64,000 nt of DNA from Podospora pseudocomata (GCF_035222375.1 NC_085887.1:409501-473500), one strand, 5' to 3'; positions 30,806 to 43,249 are shown, numbered from the stretch's first letter. The notes: generated by a model from the letters alone, not told the origin. Numbers and translations are program-made.

Positions 30806-33608
30806 TTATGTATAAACACTTTCTGTCCACGAATTTACTTGCAAGCCCTTTTCCGCCATCGGCGCGTCGCGCAAGAATTCTAATGGCATCCAGACGAGGT
30901 GGCCCTTGATTTGATCTAGCTTTTGTCTGACTTCGTGACCAGGTATCATGCGATCGAAAATGTGTCCTGCCTTTACGCCCTTGGGCGGCATGTAGCCGTT
31001 GTAATCATCAAACGTTTTGACTATACGGATGATGGGTCAGTAAAGATTGATCCAGATCTATGGTCGAGTAGCATACCGTGATCATCTGGGTCGGCATGGA
31101 ATAGCTGCCGGAATACCTCCGTGTTTTTCGACGCTCGGGACGTCCACATCTCCCAGAGCTCATCGCTCAGGGGATCCTCCACAAACTTCCAAGAATCATC
31201 TTGATCTCCCACATCGTTGGGCGAGTCGTCGCCGGGCGGTTGTGCATTCGGGTCATCGCTGCCGTCAAGATCCTGTGGCGGAAGCAGGCCGAGGTGTTCG
31301 CGCCAGAGATACCGCCGAAGGGTGGCAGCATGCCAGCCGGCCTCGTATGGCTTGCCGTCCATGGTGGACTGAAACGTCTTTGTATCCTCCATGACAATGC
31401 TCAATTCGCTGTCGTGATAGCCTAGTTGGCTTCGGTCATTCAGGTTGCTGGATCCGCAGACGACGATGCGGTCGTCGACGATGAGAAGCTTGGCGTGAAT
31501 GTACAACTCCTCCTGGACCCAGTGATTGACCTCATCCTCCTCGTCTCCATCCCAAGGAACCTCTGACAACTTCCCTTGATTGGCCATGGCGTAATGAGCA
31601 ACACTTACAGGAGAGTCCACACCCATGTCTCCATTCTTGGCTGCTTCAAATCGCCGCTTGATATCGGTATCTCGTTCACCAACCGAGTTCTCTCTTGCCT
31701 GCTCCAAATTAACTGGCATCTCACCATGAACGGTCCGCGCCTGACCACCATGTTGCTCACTCCTGTGACCCATATGGCTGTCACGACCACCATCCGTGTC
31801 TATTGTGCCGTGGATACCCTCGCCCATCACCTCCTCAGCTTCAGCACGCTGCAGTTCCTGGTACTTGATGCCCGACTCTTCCTCTTGCTTCTTGATGGCT
31901 GACGTCCTGTTAAGACGGTCATAACTTCTCAGGTTGAAGAAGAAAATGTGCTTCGTTGGATCGACACCCTCCTTCTTGATCTGTTCAAAGATGCTGTGCT
32001 CGCCCCTGCAGATCGACTTGTACTGGTAATCCATGATGGCTCGAGTCCCGATGGCTCCGTCCTCTCGCAGGTCTCCGGCGAAGCCGGGCACTGCTGGGAT
32101 GAGGATCATGACGCGGAATTTGCGGCCCTCCTTGGCAGCACTCACTACAGCATCTACAATGGCACGGCCGATTATGTTGTGGATGGGGTTCTGCTGGTCG
32201 CCTGTCGCTGTGATGAAGAACTGGTTTTCGATGTACACGTAATGCTTGGCGTTGCGAATGATGTCGGAATAAGCGTTCTGAATGGAATGGTCAGTAAGAA
32301 TGCCGCTTGACCAATCGGCACTAGACCGGATGATCTGTGCATGAACACTCCCCCGATGGTCAAGATGCTTTGTTTCCATGGGTGAGAGCGGATGGGTAAC
32401 ATAACCACCGACAGGGTGCTTGGGCCTTTGCACGCCCACAAGATCTTCATCCTCTCCCTGCCGACCTCTCAACTCGAGCCACTCGAACCGCTTGTCCCTT
32501 TTGTACTTGTCTCGCTTGACAAAATTCCAGCGGAGAACGAAATGTTCGGCGATGTCGTAGACGCAGGGCCCAATCACCCCCATGGCAACATCATGCCAAG
32601 GCATCCTTCCTGACTCTGCTTTGCTCAGCTCGTTTTGTTTCCAGTCATCAACGTTCTTAAAGTCCATGATCCGGTTGTTGTTGAAGTCTTGACCGGGCCA
32701 GACTTCGTTGCTGACACCCTCTGGATGCAAGTCGGAGAGAGCATGGTTGTGGCTGTCCCATCTCCCAAAGCACAGATCCAACCCGCCAATGAAGGCCATT
32801 TCGTAGTCAATAACGATCAACTTTTCGTGATGAGCCCAGTAAAAAGTCATGTCGGCCGCGTTCTCTAGCACGTTGTGATCTGGGTGACGCATAATCTTGA
32901 TGTTGCCGTAGCCAGGAGAGCCTTCAGGGCACAAGGCCTGGAGCGCATGCTTTGTGTGCTCCGAGTTGCAAGTGAGAGCAGCCTGGACTTCTCGGTAGAC
33001 CATGACGTAGATCTTGACCCCAGCTTCGGCTCGACGTTTTAGCACTTGGTCTAGACGCCATTCCTTGTTGAAGTAAGGAGGCCGGCGTAAAAAGAGTTCG
33101 GGGGACAGCCACCAGTCCGCAATGTAGATGGTTTCCTTGGCCTTCTCGAGGGCGACTGACACTGCCTATTTCTGAGTCAGAAACAAGCTGAGATGGCAAC
33201 ATAAAGGGGACAAGTGGCTTACCCAAAAGTAGTCCCGTCCATCTACATACCACTTGACCATATTGCCCTCTCTTTCAGGGAAATACGAGTCGAAGCGGTG
33301 GGACTCAGCTATCCTAGCGCGTTTCTCGTCACAGGCTTTCTCATGCTCCTCATCATGGCGATGCTCGGGATTGAACTATGGCGGGTCAGTTTGCCATTGT
33401 CAATAAGGGGGCATTGAGAAGTAGATCTTACCAAGTTTGCAAATTTGCCAATTTTATGCTTCGTGTGAATTATGTGAACCTTGGTATCGTGAAGATGGTG
33501 GTTGTGGCTAAGTTTGGCCTTGAGATCATGAAATGGGAGTTTGATCTTGTCCCCCAGGCTGTGGCGATGCTCGCCAGAGACTTTACCAGTAGCAGATGAG
33601 TGGGCCAT
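30806..33608 (-). CDS. Phospholipase D (PldA/PLD1 type)
   Basis: Four exons (33608-33432, 33375-33223, 33165-31077, 31020-30806), 877 aa; all three introns are 56-57 nt. Two HKD motifs mark the catalytic halves: HEKLIVID near residue 222 and HAKLLIVD near 667, the latter followed by GSSNLNDRS; IYIADWWLSPELFLRRP and the middle YVYIENQFFI motif are also typical. The enzyme hydrolyses phosphatidylcholine to phosphatidic acid at membranes. No PX or PH domain is present in the N-terminal 110 residues, which are short, basic and His-rich, as in Aspergillus PldA rather than long Spo14-like forms. The final exon ends in a conserved-looking tail (HLVWMPLEFLRDAPMAEKGL). Confidence 0.95.
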
Positions 33609-34751
33609 TGTTGTGATGGTGGCAGTTCTCAGATTGTTTGACAAGCAGGTGCTGAAAGGTGGTTAGTTAGTGATTGGGGAAAGGCCGGTTTTAAGGCCAG
33701 TCCCTCTCTTCAAGAGGTTGGCATCTGGTGTGGGCGGCGGGATGTCGTGCGATGATGACGGCCGGTTTAGGCGAGCAAGTTCAAGGGAACAAGGCAGAGG
33801 CACAACACCAAGAAGACTGGACATGTGGACGTGCCGACTTCCGTTCGGGAATAGGTTCAAAATTCGCAAAGAGTTGGGGAGTTGGCGGGGGACGGGAGCT
33901 GGGACGGGGGACTGGGATGCCTCGAGACCCTTAAGGTAGCAGATATTCTCGAGGGGTCGTCATTGGCTTTGTCGGGTGCATGAACTGTATAACGTCCCAT
34001 CAAGAAACAAGTGCATCAGTCCTCGGTTTACGAGCGGCTCTAAAGTGGAGGGGGCCGTCGTTTGGTAGGTAGCCTGGAAAACAGCTGTGGACGGGTGCGC
34101 GGCGCCGCCTGGATGACGTCATGTTAGGAGGATGCAATTGTGAGTGAGTGAGTGCACTTGAGGTGGGAGAGATGGGACTAGGAAAGTAATGGCCATTCTG
34201 CCAAGGTTCGAGAACTATTATAAACTTTATTCAATATCGAAGCTGAAAACGAGACGAATCAGGCTGGCAGGATGGGGTGCTTCCTCAGCTGCCCTGTCCC
34301 AGCGAGAAGTGACTGCGCATCATTCGACCTTTCCTGCCCATGACCTTTTTTTTGTGCCCGAGGGCTCTTTGAGGGTTGGAAGATAGCAGTGCTTGTTTGA
34401 TTTGAACCCCGTATCTCTCCTTTCAAAAACAAGTGCCCATGCGACGGCGATGTCCGCATTTGCCAAGAGATTGGTCGCAACATCACACCTTCACCTTCAG
34501 ACACACGTGATGGATGCTCACCTTCACCAAGCCAACGGTGAAGCGGCTGCGGGGGCGGGGTAACTCCCTGTCCTGTTAGGGGCGAGGGGCGGGGCAGCAG
34601 CTAGCGTAGCGGTTAGGGGTCCGTCGGGCATGTCCAGCTCCCGTCCAAGGCTCAATTGACCGCCTCGTGTTCCATGTTCCTGCACCGAACCCCCAGCTTA
34701 TCTCGAGTCGAGTCCAACCTTCAACCAACCTTCACCATCCAAAACACCACC
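33609..34751. other. Divergent promoter region of PLD and het-c
   Basis: 1.1 kb between two divergent genes; no other gene is supported. It includes a TGGTAGGTAG motif near 34060 and a TGACGTCA octamer (CRE-like) at about 34114-34121. Confidence 0.5.
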
Positions 34752-35495
34752 ATGGCCGCCGCCGCCGTTGTCCAAATTCCCGCCGGGGCTACCTTCCTTG
34801 AGACCTTCAAGAAGTCCTTCGTTGATGTCCCAATCGATGCCGAGAAGGGCAATGCCATCTCCACCGCCGAGTTCCTTGAGGCGGCCGAGTCCTTGACCAC
34901 CATGTTCGATGTGCTCGGCTCCGTCGCCTTCTCCCCCGTCAAGAAGGATATGTTGGGCAACGTCGAGGTGCGCTGATATTATACCCGTTGGTTAGGACGT
35001 CAGCTAACCACCCTTTCCTGCTAGAAAATTCGCAAGCGCATGCTTGCCGCCCCCCTCGAGTCCCAGAACATCCAGGATCTTGTGAGGAACGAGCTCAAGA
35101 CCAAAAGCCATACCGCGACGGAGGGGTTGCTGTGGCTGGTCAGGTGAGGACGCCTTAATCTGTTCCATAGCCAAGTCAAGTCACTGACAGTGGTCTGTGA
35201 CAGGGGTCTCGAATTCACATGCATTGCTCTTAGCAAGAACATCGGCTCAACAGAGGAGCTCGCCGACTCCTTCCGCGGGTCTTACAGTGTGACTCTCAAG
35301 CCACACCACAGCTTCCTGGTGAAGCCCATCTTCAGCGCCGCCATGAGCGCGTGCCCGTACCGCAAGGACTTCTACGCCAAGCTTGGTGACGACGAGCAAA
35401 AGGTTCAAGAGGAGCTTCGCAAATACCTTGCTGCTCTCGACAAGATCGTCAACATTCTCAAGGGATTCTTGGAAAGCAAGGAGGCCAAGTGGTAA
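34752..35495 (+). CDS. het-c: HET-C2-type glycolipid transfer protein
   Basis: Exons 34752-34967, 35025-35143 and 35204-35495, 208 aa, the length of Podospora HET-C2. The GLTP fold binds a sphingolipid sugar head group; the conserved head-group residues are D66, N70 and K73 (in KDMLGNVEKIRK), W109 (GLLWLVRG) and H147 (LKPHHSFLVKP). The protein moves glycosphingolipids between membranes. In P. anserina its alleles are incompatible with some alleles of the HET-domain NLR genes het-d and het-e, leading to cell death after fusion. Both introns (57 and 60 nt) restore the family sequence exactly. Its allelic class cannot be told here; residue 133, which I recall as important for specificity, is Asp. 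Confidence 0.97.
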
Positions 35496-36963
35496 ACGGT
35501 GGGGAAAACCATTTTCGGGGGACGCAAAAAGCATACGCATCTTATACGGGATAATACCTACCCATGCCACACACATGCAATTCTCACTCAAATTGCCAGA
35601 GCTCAGCTCAGGTCCCGGCTCTCAGCTCTCAGCTCCCAGTCGCTGCCGACCCTCACCACCGGCTGTGCTCCGCTCTGTGTAGTCTCCACTAGATAGGAGC
35701 TCAAACATGGTACCATCCCCCACCATCAACTACACCACGTCTCACTTGTATGTAGTGCAAAGAGCTCCACCATCGTCCACAAGGAAATGATATATTCTGC
35801 AATATCACCACGCAGGTAGCCGAGGCGCAGGCCCGCAACTGCTCGCATCTTGCTGTGCTCTGACAGTGGCATTTTAGGGTGTCCCCTGAAGGTCTGTCTC
35901 AGATGGCCTCAAAGTCTTGGCAGACGACGTCATCGCGAGAATGCGGCCGCTGAAGCATCTGGCGAGGCAAACAAATATGAGCTACGGGCTTTTGTAGGTT
36001 TAATATCAGGTCCAGCCATTGGTTACACTACCTGGGGGGAATGCAGACTGAGCGCACTCTGCCTGATGCCTATCTTGGGACGCCATCACGTTGGACTGGT
36101 TCCACAGAATGATATGTGACTGAACAGCCACACGGTGACCATGGAGCGGCCAACTAGTGACGGGACGGACTTGGGGCCGGCGAAGAGGCATGACGGGCGT
36201 CGGCAGACGGGTCCCAGAATTTCTGTGGCAACATCTTGGCTGGTGTTGCAAAGTGACTTTGGAGCCGCGCCTCATCCATGCGCAAACGCGGTGGGAGACG
36301 GAACTCAGTATGTACAAGTCTAAGACTTGAAAGTTTGTTAGCTCGGGCGCTCGGACCAGCAACTTTAAACAACCATATCTTTTGGCTTATCATAGCTACA
36401 ACGAAGCGGAAAAATAGATAAAATAGATGAGTAAAGGTTCTCGAGTTTGTAAATACCCTTTTTTCCGCGTAAAAATTGGTGCTTGTAGAGAAAAGTTGTG
36501 AAGTTGTTGGAAGACGGCGCCACTTTAACGAACTTGGAGTGTATTCTCATAGTCCGGCCACTCGTATCCAGCCACTACTCGTAAAGTGCCAGCTCGGTAG
36601 CCAGCTAGTTTTGTGGCAGCCAAGGACCGTGTTCCACAGCGAGGCAGAGTATATGCCCGAGCTGCCCAAGGCTGCTTTTTGCAGAGGCAGAACTTCCCGT
36701 TCAACAGGATGGATGCCATTCAGTCCAATCCCACAGCGGGAGCGCTGCCCACTCACATGCAGTCACTGCAGTCTCCCCCACCTGCAGCCCAAGCCCCGCC
36801 ATTGGTAGGTAGGTACCTCTGCCCCCAGAACTTATTAGACGCTGGACCCAGCCTCACCGGCCGTGTTCCGTCGCCCGACTTCTGTCCACGCTCTGGCTTT
36901 CTGCCTTTATTCTTAACCCTCCCCTTTCGACCGCCGCCGTCCTGCAACAGAGCTGTTGTCGAA
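35496..36963. other. Intergenic region and 5' leader of the ankyrin gene
   Basis: No gene is supported. From 36613 the frame of the ankyrin gene is open, but this stretch (Pro/Cys-rich translation, TAGGTAGGTA motif at about 36806-36815) looks like a leader rather than protein. Confidence 0.45.
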
Positions 36964-39693
36964 ATGGAGGCGATCAGGAAGCCCGGGAAGCCCAAGAAAT
37001 CGGCATCCAAGAGCACCATATTCGGCTGGTTCCAGGGCACCAAGACAGCCAAGGGCAGAGGAAAGTCGAAGAAAGCGCTGTCGCGAGCGGTGCCCATCCT
37101 GCAGCTCCCCCCAGAACTCATCCTCCTTGTCCTCGAACTGCTCGATATTACCGATCAGCTCGCCTTCAACCGCACCAACAAGTGGTTCTACTCGGTCATC
37201 AATACAGAAATCTACGCCAGAAACGTCCGCTTCGGCGGCTCAACCTGCATGTTCTGGGGTGCCGAGCATGGCAGGCTGGGCACCCTGAAGCATGCCCTCG
37301 CTGCGGGGGGGAATCTTGATGCTTCGGGGCCGCTGGCTCGCAAGGCAAAGGGGTCGGCGGCGAGCGACACGGAGACAGAAGACAGCGACAATGACAACAC
37401 CGACGGCGATGACACTAACGATGACGATGCCGATGTCGTGCCAGCGACGCGCACGCTGGACTCCAAACTCCAGCCTTATGCCACCCCACTCCACCTCGCC
37501 GCCAAGAATGGCCATCGCGATGTCGTTATCTGGTTGCTCGACAACGGCGTTGATATCAATGCGCCCTCGTTCCGGGTCTGCTCCTGCCACGCCATGAAGT
37601 TTGACAGGAATCCCCTGCGAAGGGCTGCCGACTGGCCGAGATGGCGGCCTCTGCACACTGCCATGTGTCACAACGAACGACTGGTGGCCGAGCTGTTGAT
37701 TCACCGCGGTGCGTCTCTCAGCCTGGATGCCACCCCGGAACACAACCACATGGCCTTGCACACGGCTGCCGCCAACGGGTTGGTTCCCGTCATCAAGCTC
37801 CTCGCTCTCAACGACCCCGACCTCGACGCCAACCAGCGTGATCGGTGGGACAACACAGCTCTTCACTATGTTGCCGAACTCTTCAGCGCCCGCGGCTCTG
37901 CCGACATCCGAGACACCATCGCCAAGCTGCTGGCCCTCGGCGCTGATCTCGAGGCTCACAATGAGCGTGGTCACACGCCGCTGTTGAATGCATGCTTCAG
38001 AGGCAATTTTGCCGTGGCACACAGGTTGGCCAGCATCGGGGCCAATCCCGACCCGCACCGATACATCCGTAAGTTCCGAGACATTCGGCCTCTCTACTTT
38101 TGCACCCTGCCACGAGCCGACTTCTTCAACCTCGACGACGCTCCAGTGAAGCACGATGAATTCGAGGGAAATCGGGTCTCGCTCATCCGGGCACTGGTGG
38201 AAGGCGGGGCTAGGGTTGACGCACGCTTCGACAAACGTGGCCATCGTGAGGCCACGGCACTAATGTTGGCCTGTGAGCTCGCTGAACCACGAGCTGTTGC
38301 TATGCTAGTCAGGTGCGGCGCCTCGGTCAATGCACAAGATCGCAGTGGCAGGACGCCGCTGTATTATGCGTGCTCGGTCAGGGTCGATCACCGCGGCGAG
38401 GTGGCAGAAATAGCCGTGCTCCTGATTCGTCACGGTGCCCGCATGGATTTGGAGGAGGAACCGATGAGCAGCCCGCTTGACTGGGCTGTGATGCAGCTGC
38501 GGTGGACGGAGGACAGGATTTTGCAGGAGATGCTCAAGGAGGCCAACGAAAACAGCGTTACCAGGCCGAAACTGAAGGCTGCTCTGAAAAAGTGCGCCTC
38601 CAGCGGGAACTACAAGGCTCTCAAGCTGCTGCTAACGTTTGCCGACGAACACTTTGACGTTACAGATCGGGACGTTAAGTTCTATCTCGACCTCATCATT
38701 GAGCAAAGCGACCCGTGGAATCAAGTGGAGACGCTGGAAACAACTCTCAATTTCGGGAGGGCCGTATACAGCAACGAGATGCTTCTTCTCAAGACGATTA
38801 TGCAAAAGAACAAGGCCCTCAGCATTGCCGTCTTGAACCGCTTCGTGTCTGTCAGTGAACCAACCTTTCTCGGTGGCCAGACATACCTGCATCTTGCATG
38901 CCAGTGGGGAGAGGTAGAGGTTGTGAAGCAGCTTCTGGAGAGGGGTGCGGATGTGGACGTGTTTGATGATGAGCTGAGAACGCCTCTGTCGATCGCCGTC
39001 ACGGAAGACCACCCCAACGTCGCCGCTTGCCTCATGAACGAGGTGGCTGATCCGTACCTGGTGCCGTCGGATGATGTGCTCCAGAAAATTTATGAGGATG
39101 ACCCTGGTGAGTGGCGCTACATGAAGAAGAGGTTCCTCACAGCGTTCGACCTCGCCGTCCGAGAGAGCAGAATCTCTATCATTAAGGAGATACTCATGCG
39201 GTACAACCTACCACCAATACCGCCTCGCCAGTGGAAGGGCAGCTATCTTTACCGAGCCTGTCAGAATCCGAATCTGACACCGCTGAAACTGATCTTGGAA
39301 CGACTAGAAGACTCGGAGGCGGCAGAGATGTGCTCCATGAGTATCCTCAAAGATGTTTGGAGTGAAAAGATCAGGATGGACGTGGCCGTGAGTGCACTGC
39401 AAGCGGCCAAGCTGCTGACGGACGTAGCTGTGGTGAGACACTCGCCTCAGTTCTGGGAGCTGGTGCAGGAGATAGCCATGTGGGAGGGGGCAGACCTACA
39501 CAAGCTTACGATTTGGGATATGATAATGAAGGAAATGAGGCTAAAAATTACGTCTTGCCATGACAAGGTGGAGGGCGATCTGGCGAACGCAGAATTCCCA
39601 AAAGGAACGGGCAAGAAACCGATGGTCTCCATAACACCCGACATGACAGACGAGGAACTTCTCGAGTGCGGATTACCGATTCCCAAAGATTGA
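36964..39693 (+). CDS. F-box plus ankyrin-repeat protein
   Basis: A single exon of 909 aa starting at MEAIRKPGKPKKSASK. A basic N-terminus is followed by an F-box-like motif at about 44-80 (LQLPPELILLVLELLDITDQ), which suggests binding to Skp1 in an SCF ubiquitin ligase. An acidic Asp/Asn/Thr linker lies near 140-160. Ankyrin repeats then run to about residue 700: TPLHLAAKNGHRDVVIWLL, ALHTAAANGLVPVIKLL, TALHYVAELFSARG, TPLLNACFRGNFAVAHRL, TALMLACELAEPRAVAMLV, TPLYYACS and TYLHLACQWGEVEVVKQLL. The end has no motif I know. An in-frame upstream ATG would add 117 residues of leader-like sequence, so I prefer the ATG at 36964. Such proteins act as substrate adaptors; the target is unknown. Confidence 0.88.
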   Translation: MEAIRKPGKPKKSASKSTIFGWFQGTKTAKGRGKSKKALSRAVPILQLPPELILLVLELLDITDQLAFNRTNKWFYSVINTEIYARNVRFGGSTCMFWGAEHGRLGTLKHALAAGGNLDASGPLARKAKGSAASDTETEDSDNDNTDGDDTNDDDADVVPATRTLDSKLQPYATPLHLAAKNGHRDVVIWLLDNGVDINAPSFRVCSCHAMKFDRNPLRRAADWPRWRPLHTAMCHNERLVAELLIHRGASLSLDATPEHNHMALHTAAANGLVPVIKLLALNDPDLDANQRDRWDNTALHYVAELFSARGSADIRDTIAKLLALGADLEAHNERGHTPLLNACFRGNFAVAHRLASIGANPDPHRYIRKFRDIRPLYFCTLPRADFFNLDDAPVKHDEFEGNRVSLIRALVEGGARVDARFDKRGHREATALMLACELAEPRAVAMLVRCGASVNAQDRSGRTPLYYACSVRVDHRGEVAEIAVLLIRHGARMDLEEEPMSSPLDWAVMQLRWTEDRILQEMLKEANENSVTRPKLKAALKKCASSGNYKALKLLLTFADEHFDVTDRDVKFYLDLIIEQSDPWNQVETLETTLNFGRAVYSNEMLLLKTIMQKNKALSIAVLNRFVSVSEPTFLGGQTYLHLACQWGEVEVVKQLLERGADVDVFDDELRTPLSIAVTEDHPNVAACLMNEVADPYLVPSDDVLQKIYEDDPGEWRYMKKRFLTAFDLAVRESRISIIKEILMRYNLPPIPPRQWKGSYLYRACQNPNLTPLKLILERLEDSEAAEMCSMSILKDVWSEKIRMDVAVSALQAAKLLTDVAVVRHSPQFWELVQEIAMWEGADLHKLTIWDMIMKEMRLKITSCHDKVEGDLANAEFPKGTGKKPMVSITPDMTDEELLECGLPIPKD

Positions 39694-40367
39694 AGGGGGG
39701 ACGAAAAAAACAGTATTACAGGAAGGATGGGTGGTACCGAGTGTTTACATAGACGCGCACATACACAGCGGAATCTGGGTTTCGGCGGATTTACTTTTTC
39801 ATTTGCTGGAAAACAAGAGTAAGGACGGATAGTCAACGGATATGGTGTTTTCTCGTGCCGGGTCGGTTGATCAAGATGCACCACTCACATATTTGGGAAC
39901 CACAGCACATAAACTGGACGATGGTAATGACATGGTATGGGACTTCAAGGCTGGGAGGGATGGGGGCGTTTCGGAAGAGTGATATGAGCGAGCATCTGTT
40001 CTACTACACCTTGCTTTGCTGTTGGTCATATGGTATTCTAGACATGGAAAACAACTGGTCACTGGAGGATTGTGAGCTAACAAATATTGATGTCTTTTCA
40101 TGCCCGACGCTCGTCAAGGGCGTCGATCACTACCTTTGCACCTCCTGACTACTCAAGAACCATACGCTTGTCAGTAAATCGGCTCCCTATAACGATTTCC
40201 TATAAGACGGAGGAGCCCTTTTTATTTCTCTACCCAAGTGGCCAGCCACCTCATAGAGTTCTGTCGGATAGGTAGGTATGCTCAAAGTTCAAAGCGACGT
40301 GCATCCTGCATCCATCCGCTAGCTTGATAGGTCAAAGCCTGTAACAATTGTCACCAACAACAAAAAA
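39694..40367. other. Intergenic stretch
   Basis: The 3' flank of the ankyrin gene and 5' flank of tRNA-Lys. No gene recognised; a TAGGTAGGTA motif lies near 40268-40277. Confidence 0.4.
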
Positions 40368-40441
40368 GCCCGTGTGGCGCAATTGGTTAGCGCGTCAGAC
40401 TTTTAATCTGAATGTTGCGAGTTCGAGTCTCGCCATGGGCG
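40368..40441 (+). tRNA. tRNA-Lys (anticodon UUU)
   Basis: A full cloverleaf without intron. The acceptor stem GCCCGTG pairs with CATGGGC; the D arm is GCGC...GCGC; the anticodon stem TCAGA/TCTGA encloses the loop CTTTTAA; the T arm is GCGAG TTCGAGT CTCGC. A TTTT run at 40447-40450 is the RNA polymerase III terminator. Confidence 0.97.
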
Positions 40442-41591
40442 ACATCTTTTGCCATATGATGATCTTGACAACACAAATCCATCTCTCCATCATTTTTTTT
40501 GCATCATCACAATCACATCTCGGCATTTTCGGAATTTGTTTGCGACCCTGTTGGTGTGAACCAACACACAAACAACTCAACATACAACAGGAAAATAGGG
40601 GCTCAGGGGCCTAGCTTGACAGTTCTCTGTGCCGACTTTTCATTTTGTAACGACGCATATCACGATCTGGTCACACGTGAAGCTGCGGAACTGTACTACC
40701 ATATCGCCTCCCGAATATACAAGTCTTTGGTGATCCGAACGTCGAGATACAGCAGAGGATACGGCCCTCCACGAAGGTTACGGCATCAAACACGCCCTTC
40801 ATAACACCACGTCATTCAACGTAGATAAAAGGACCACGCTTTATCAAATTTAGACCTTGACTTGATATCTACGGAGACACCATTATGCATCCTTGTAGCT
40901 CCCGCAATTCCCAAGAGATACGCCGGATAGGTAAGGCAAGCATGGGATCAGTAACCACCTTATTCGCGGAAAGCTGCTCGCAGATCTGCATCGACAATTT
41001 CCTGGTTATTAAAGTCGGACTGTCTCTTTTCAATCATAAGACAGACAGACAGGCCTTGATTTTCAAGAGTCCGATGGTGGGATTGCATGATGCGAGATCG
41101 GCTCATGTGCATATCGAACCCTCCGAATCAGTACGACTCTCGTACAGATTGCCACCGCAAGACGAGATACGGGGATTACGGTTGCTCACGACGAAGAATC
41201 ATTTGCAGAAACCCGAGAAAGAGAGGCAGGAAGGAATACAGTACAGTGATTCACGCGGACGCCTGACTCTACTACTACTACGACGTGATGCTTACACCGG
41301 GCCAGTGCCGATCGTATACCAGAGACGAAAGTTCGGGCACTTTCGTCAACTATTGGCGTTGAACGGTGGGCAAGACATTGGCTCGTTGTAGTAGCTCGTA
41401 ACCCATAGCCTAATGGCATCCAAAGACGTTTTCCCCCCGATGTCGTGCCCGCCCGTTGTGCGATGGAGTCGGGTGCCCCCCCCCCCCTGCCATAAATAAT
41501 AAATACCCAAGTCCCCGTGCAACACCTCTTCCCACCTTTCGTCTCCGGTGTTTTCAAGAACGACACAGTGGTAGACAAGACTATCATTCCC
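40442..41591. other. Intergenic stretch
   Basis: It contains a 168-codon open frame (40885-41391), preceded by ATAAAAGG near 40825, but its translation has no recognisable family and I do not count it as a gene. A poly-C run lies near 41476-41488, just before the monooxygenase promoter. Confidence 0.4.
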
Positions 41592-43035
41592 ATGCCGCCA
41601 ACTATGGATATTAGCGTCATCATTGTAGGAGGAGGACCGGTTGGACTGACAGCAGCCCACGCATTCTCCAAGCTCGGGATCGACTTCACCCTTCTCGAGC
41701 GCCGCGACATTATCGCCGAAGATGTCGGCGCCAGCATCGTTCTATGGCCGCACGGAATACGCATCATGGCTCAACTCGGCTTGCTGGACCAGCTGTTGTC
41801 CATTGGTACAGGATTAATGTCGGGTACATTTCAAACCGTAAATGGCAAAGCCTTTCTTCGGACAAGCTCTCCCCAACTGTGCAAGACCAAGTAGGTTCTT
41901 GATATCCGCAAAACCTGGTTGAAAGTCACTCATCACAACTCCCACAAAAAGCCATGGTATCTACCCCCAATGCTTCGCCCGCGCGGAGCTCATCTCCACT
42001 CTCTACAACACCCTCCCCCCCTCGGCCCGATCCAGAATCCACACCTCCAAAACCGTCACATCCATCTCTTCTGTTCCTGGCGGCGGCATCAAAGTCCTCT
42101 GCTCAGACGGCACCTCCTACACGGGAACCTTCACCCTCGGCGCAGACGGAATCCACAGCGTAGTCCGCAAAACCATCCTCTCCCTTTCCCCCCCTCCCAT
42201 CACCCCGTCCCCGTTAAAAACGCGCTACTCCCTCCTCTGGTTCTCCCTCCCCCTCCTCCCCACCATCCCGGCCAGCTCCGCCTTCGAAGTCCACTCCAAA
42301 AACCTCTGCCTCCAAGTCCTCGCAAACGAGAAATCCAACGTCCAATTCTGCTTTCTCTACCAGCTCCTCCCCCCTGATCACTCACCCTCCAAGAAATTCA
42401 CCCAGTCCGATATCGAAGCCATCATTTCCCGCCCTGATGTATCTTCCCTCCCGCTGGGGGGGTCCGGCCTAACAGTCAAGGACGCCTGGCCGTTAAAATC
42501 AAAATGCGGCATCACACCGCTGGAAGAAGGCATCTTCAAGCAGGAGTGGCATTTCGGAAACCAGATGGTTCTCGTCGGGGACGCGGCGCACAAAGTCACG
42601 CCGACGATTGGGCAGGGGCTGAACATGGGCTTGTTGGATGTGGTTTCGCTCGCAAATCAAGTGTCCGAGTTCGTGGGCTCTGCCGGGTCCAGCCGGGAGA
42701 AAGTTCTGGGGGGTTTGGATGGGGCATTTAGACGGTACCGAGCCGAGAGGCTTGAGAGCGTGGAGGAAGATTACAAGAGGTCCGGGGTGGTGACGAGGCT
42801 GACCTGCTGGCGGGATTGGCGGTTTAAACTGTTCGACAGGGTGGTGATGCCGATTCCGGGGGTCGATGTCCTGCTTGTGAACAAGGTTAACTCGCCCATC
42901 ATGGCGAGGGGCCTTGTGTTTAGGGGGATAAGAGTGGAGAGGGAACCATTTGAGGGGAGGGTCAAATGGAAGGAAAAGATGCCGCTTCTAGACAAAACAG
43001 CGCATGATGAGGAGAGAAAAGAGAGTGGGGGATGA
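41592..43035 (+). CDS. FAD-dependent monooxygenase (class A flavoprotein)
   Basis: Exons 41592-41890 and 41952-43035, 460 aa; the 61-nt intron (GTAGGT...AAAAG) joins QLCKT to NHGIYPQ. The N-terminal Rossmann fold shows VIIVGGGPVGLTAAHAF with LLERR; the middle motif is GADGIHSVVRK near residue 160; the second FAD motif is GDAAHKVTPTIGQGLNMGLLD near 306-326. The order fits salicylate-hydroxylase/PaxM-like enzymes, which hydroxylate or epoxidise with NAD(P)H and oxygen. Near the C-terminus a stretch (KLFDRVVMPIPGVDVLLVNK) could touch the membrane. The substrate is unknown, and no prenyltransferase or cyclase gene lies alongside. The coding strand is C-rich in the middle and G-rich at the end. 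Confidence 0.92.
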
Positions 43036-43249
43036 GAGTACTTGATGAGGGCCTTTTGGGCAGGCGGCAATGGTAGAAAATGAAAAAGACGCATTGTAAT
43101 ACCTAGGATTCATTGTCTTCCCAAACAAGATAAACTCGGGGTATATAAGTAAGGTTAAAAGCCACAAGAGACCAAATGACTAATGCACCAGAAATCGACG
43201 CCATGCCCATTTTATGTAACCACCCTCGCTCCGATGCGAAAGAAACCCA

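Noticed and set aside
37240-38244. 334-codon open frame antisense to the ankyrin gene
   Set aside because: A shadow frame; the plus strand carries clear ankyrin repeats in the same place.
40885-41391. 168-codon frame with an ATAAAAGG box upstream
   Set aside because: The translation looks random, with no motif or conserved pattern; kept only as a note.
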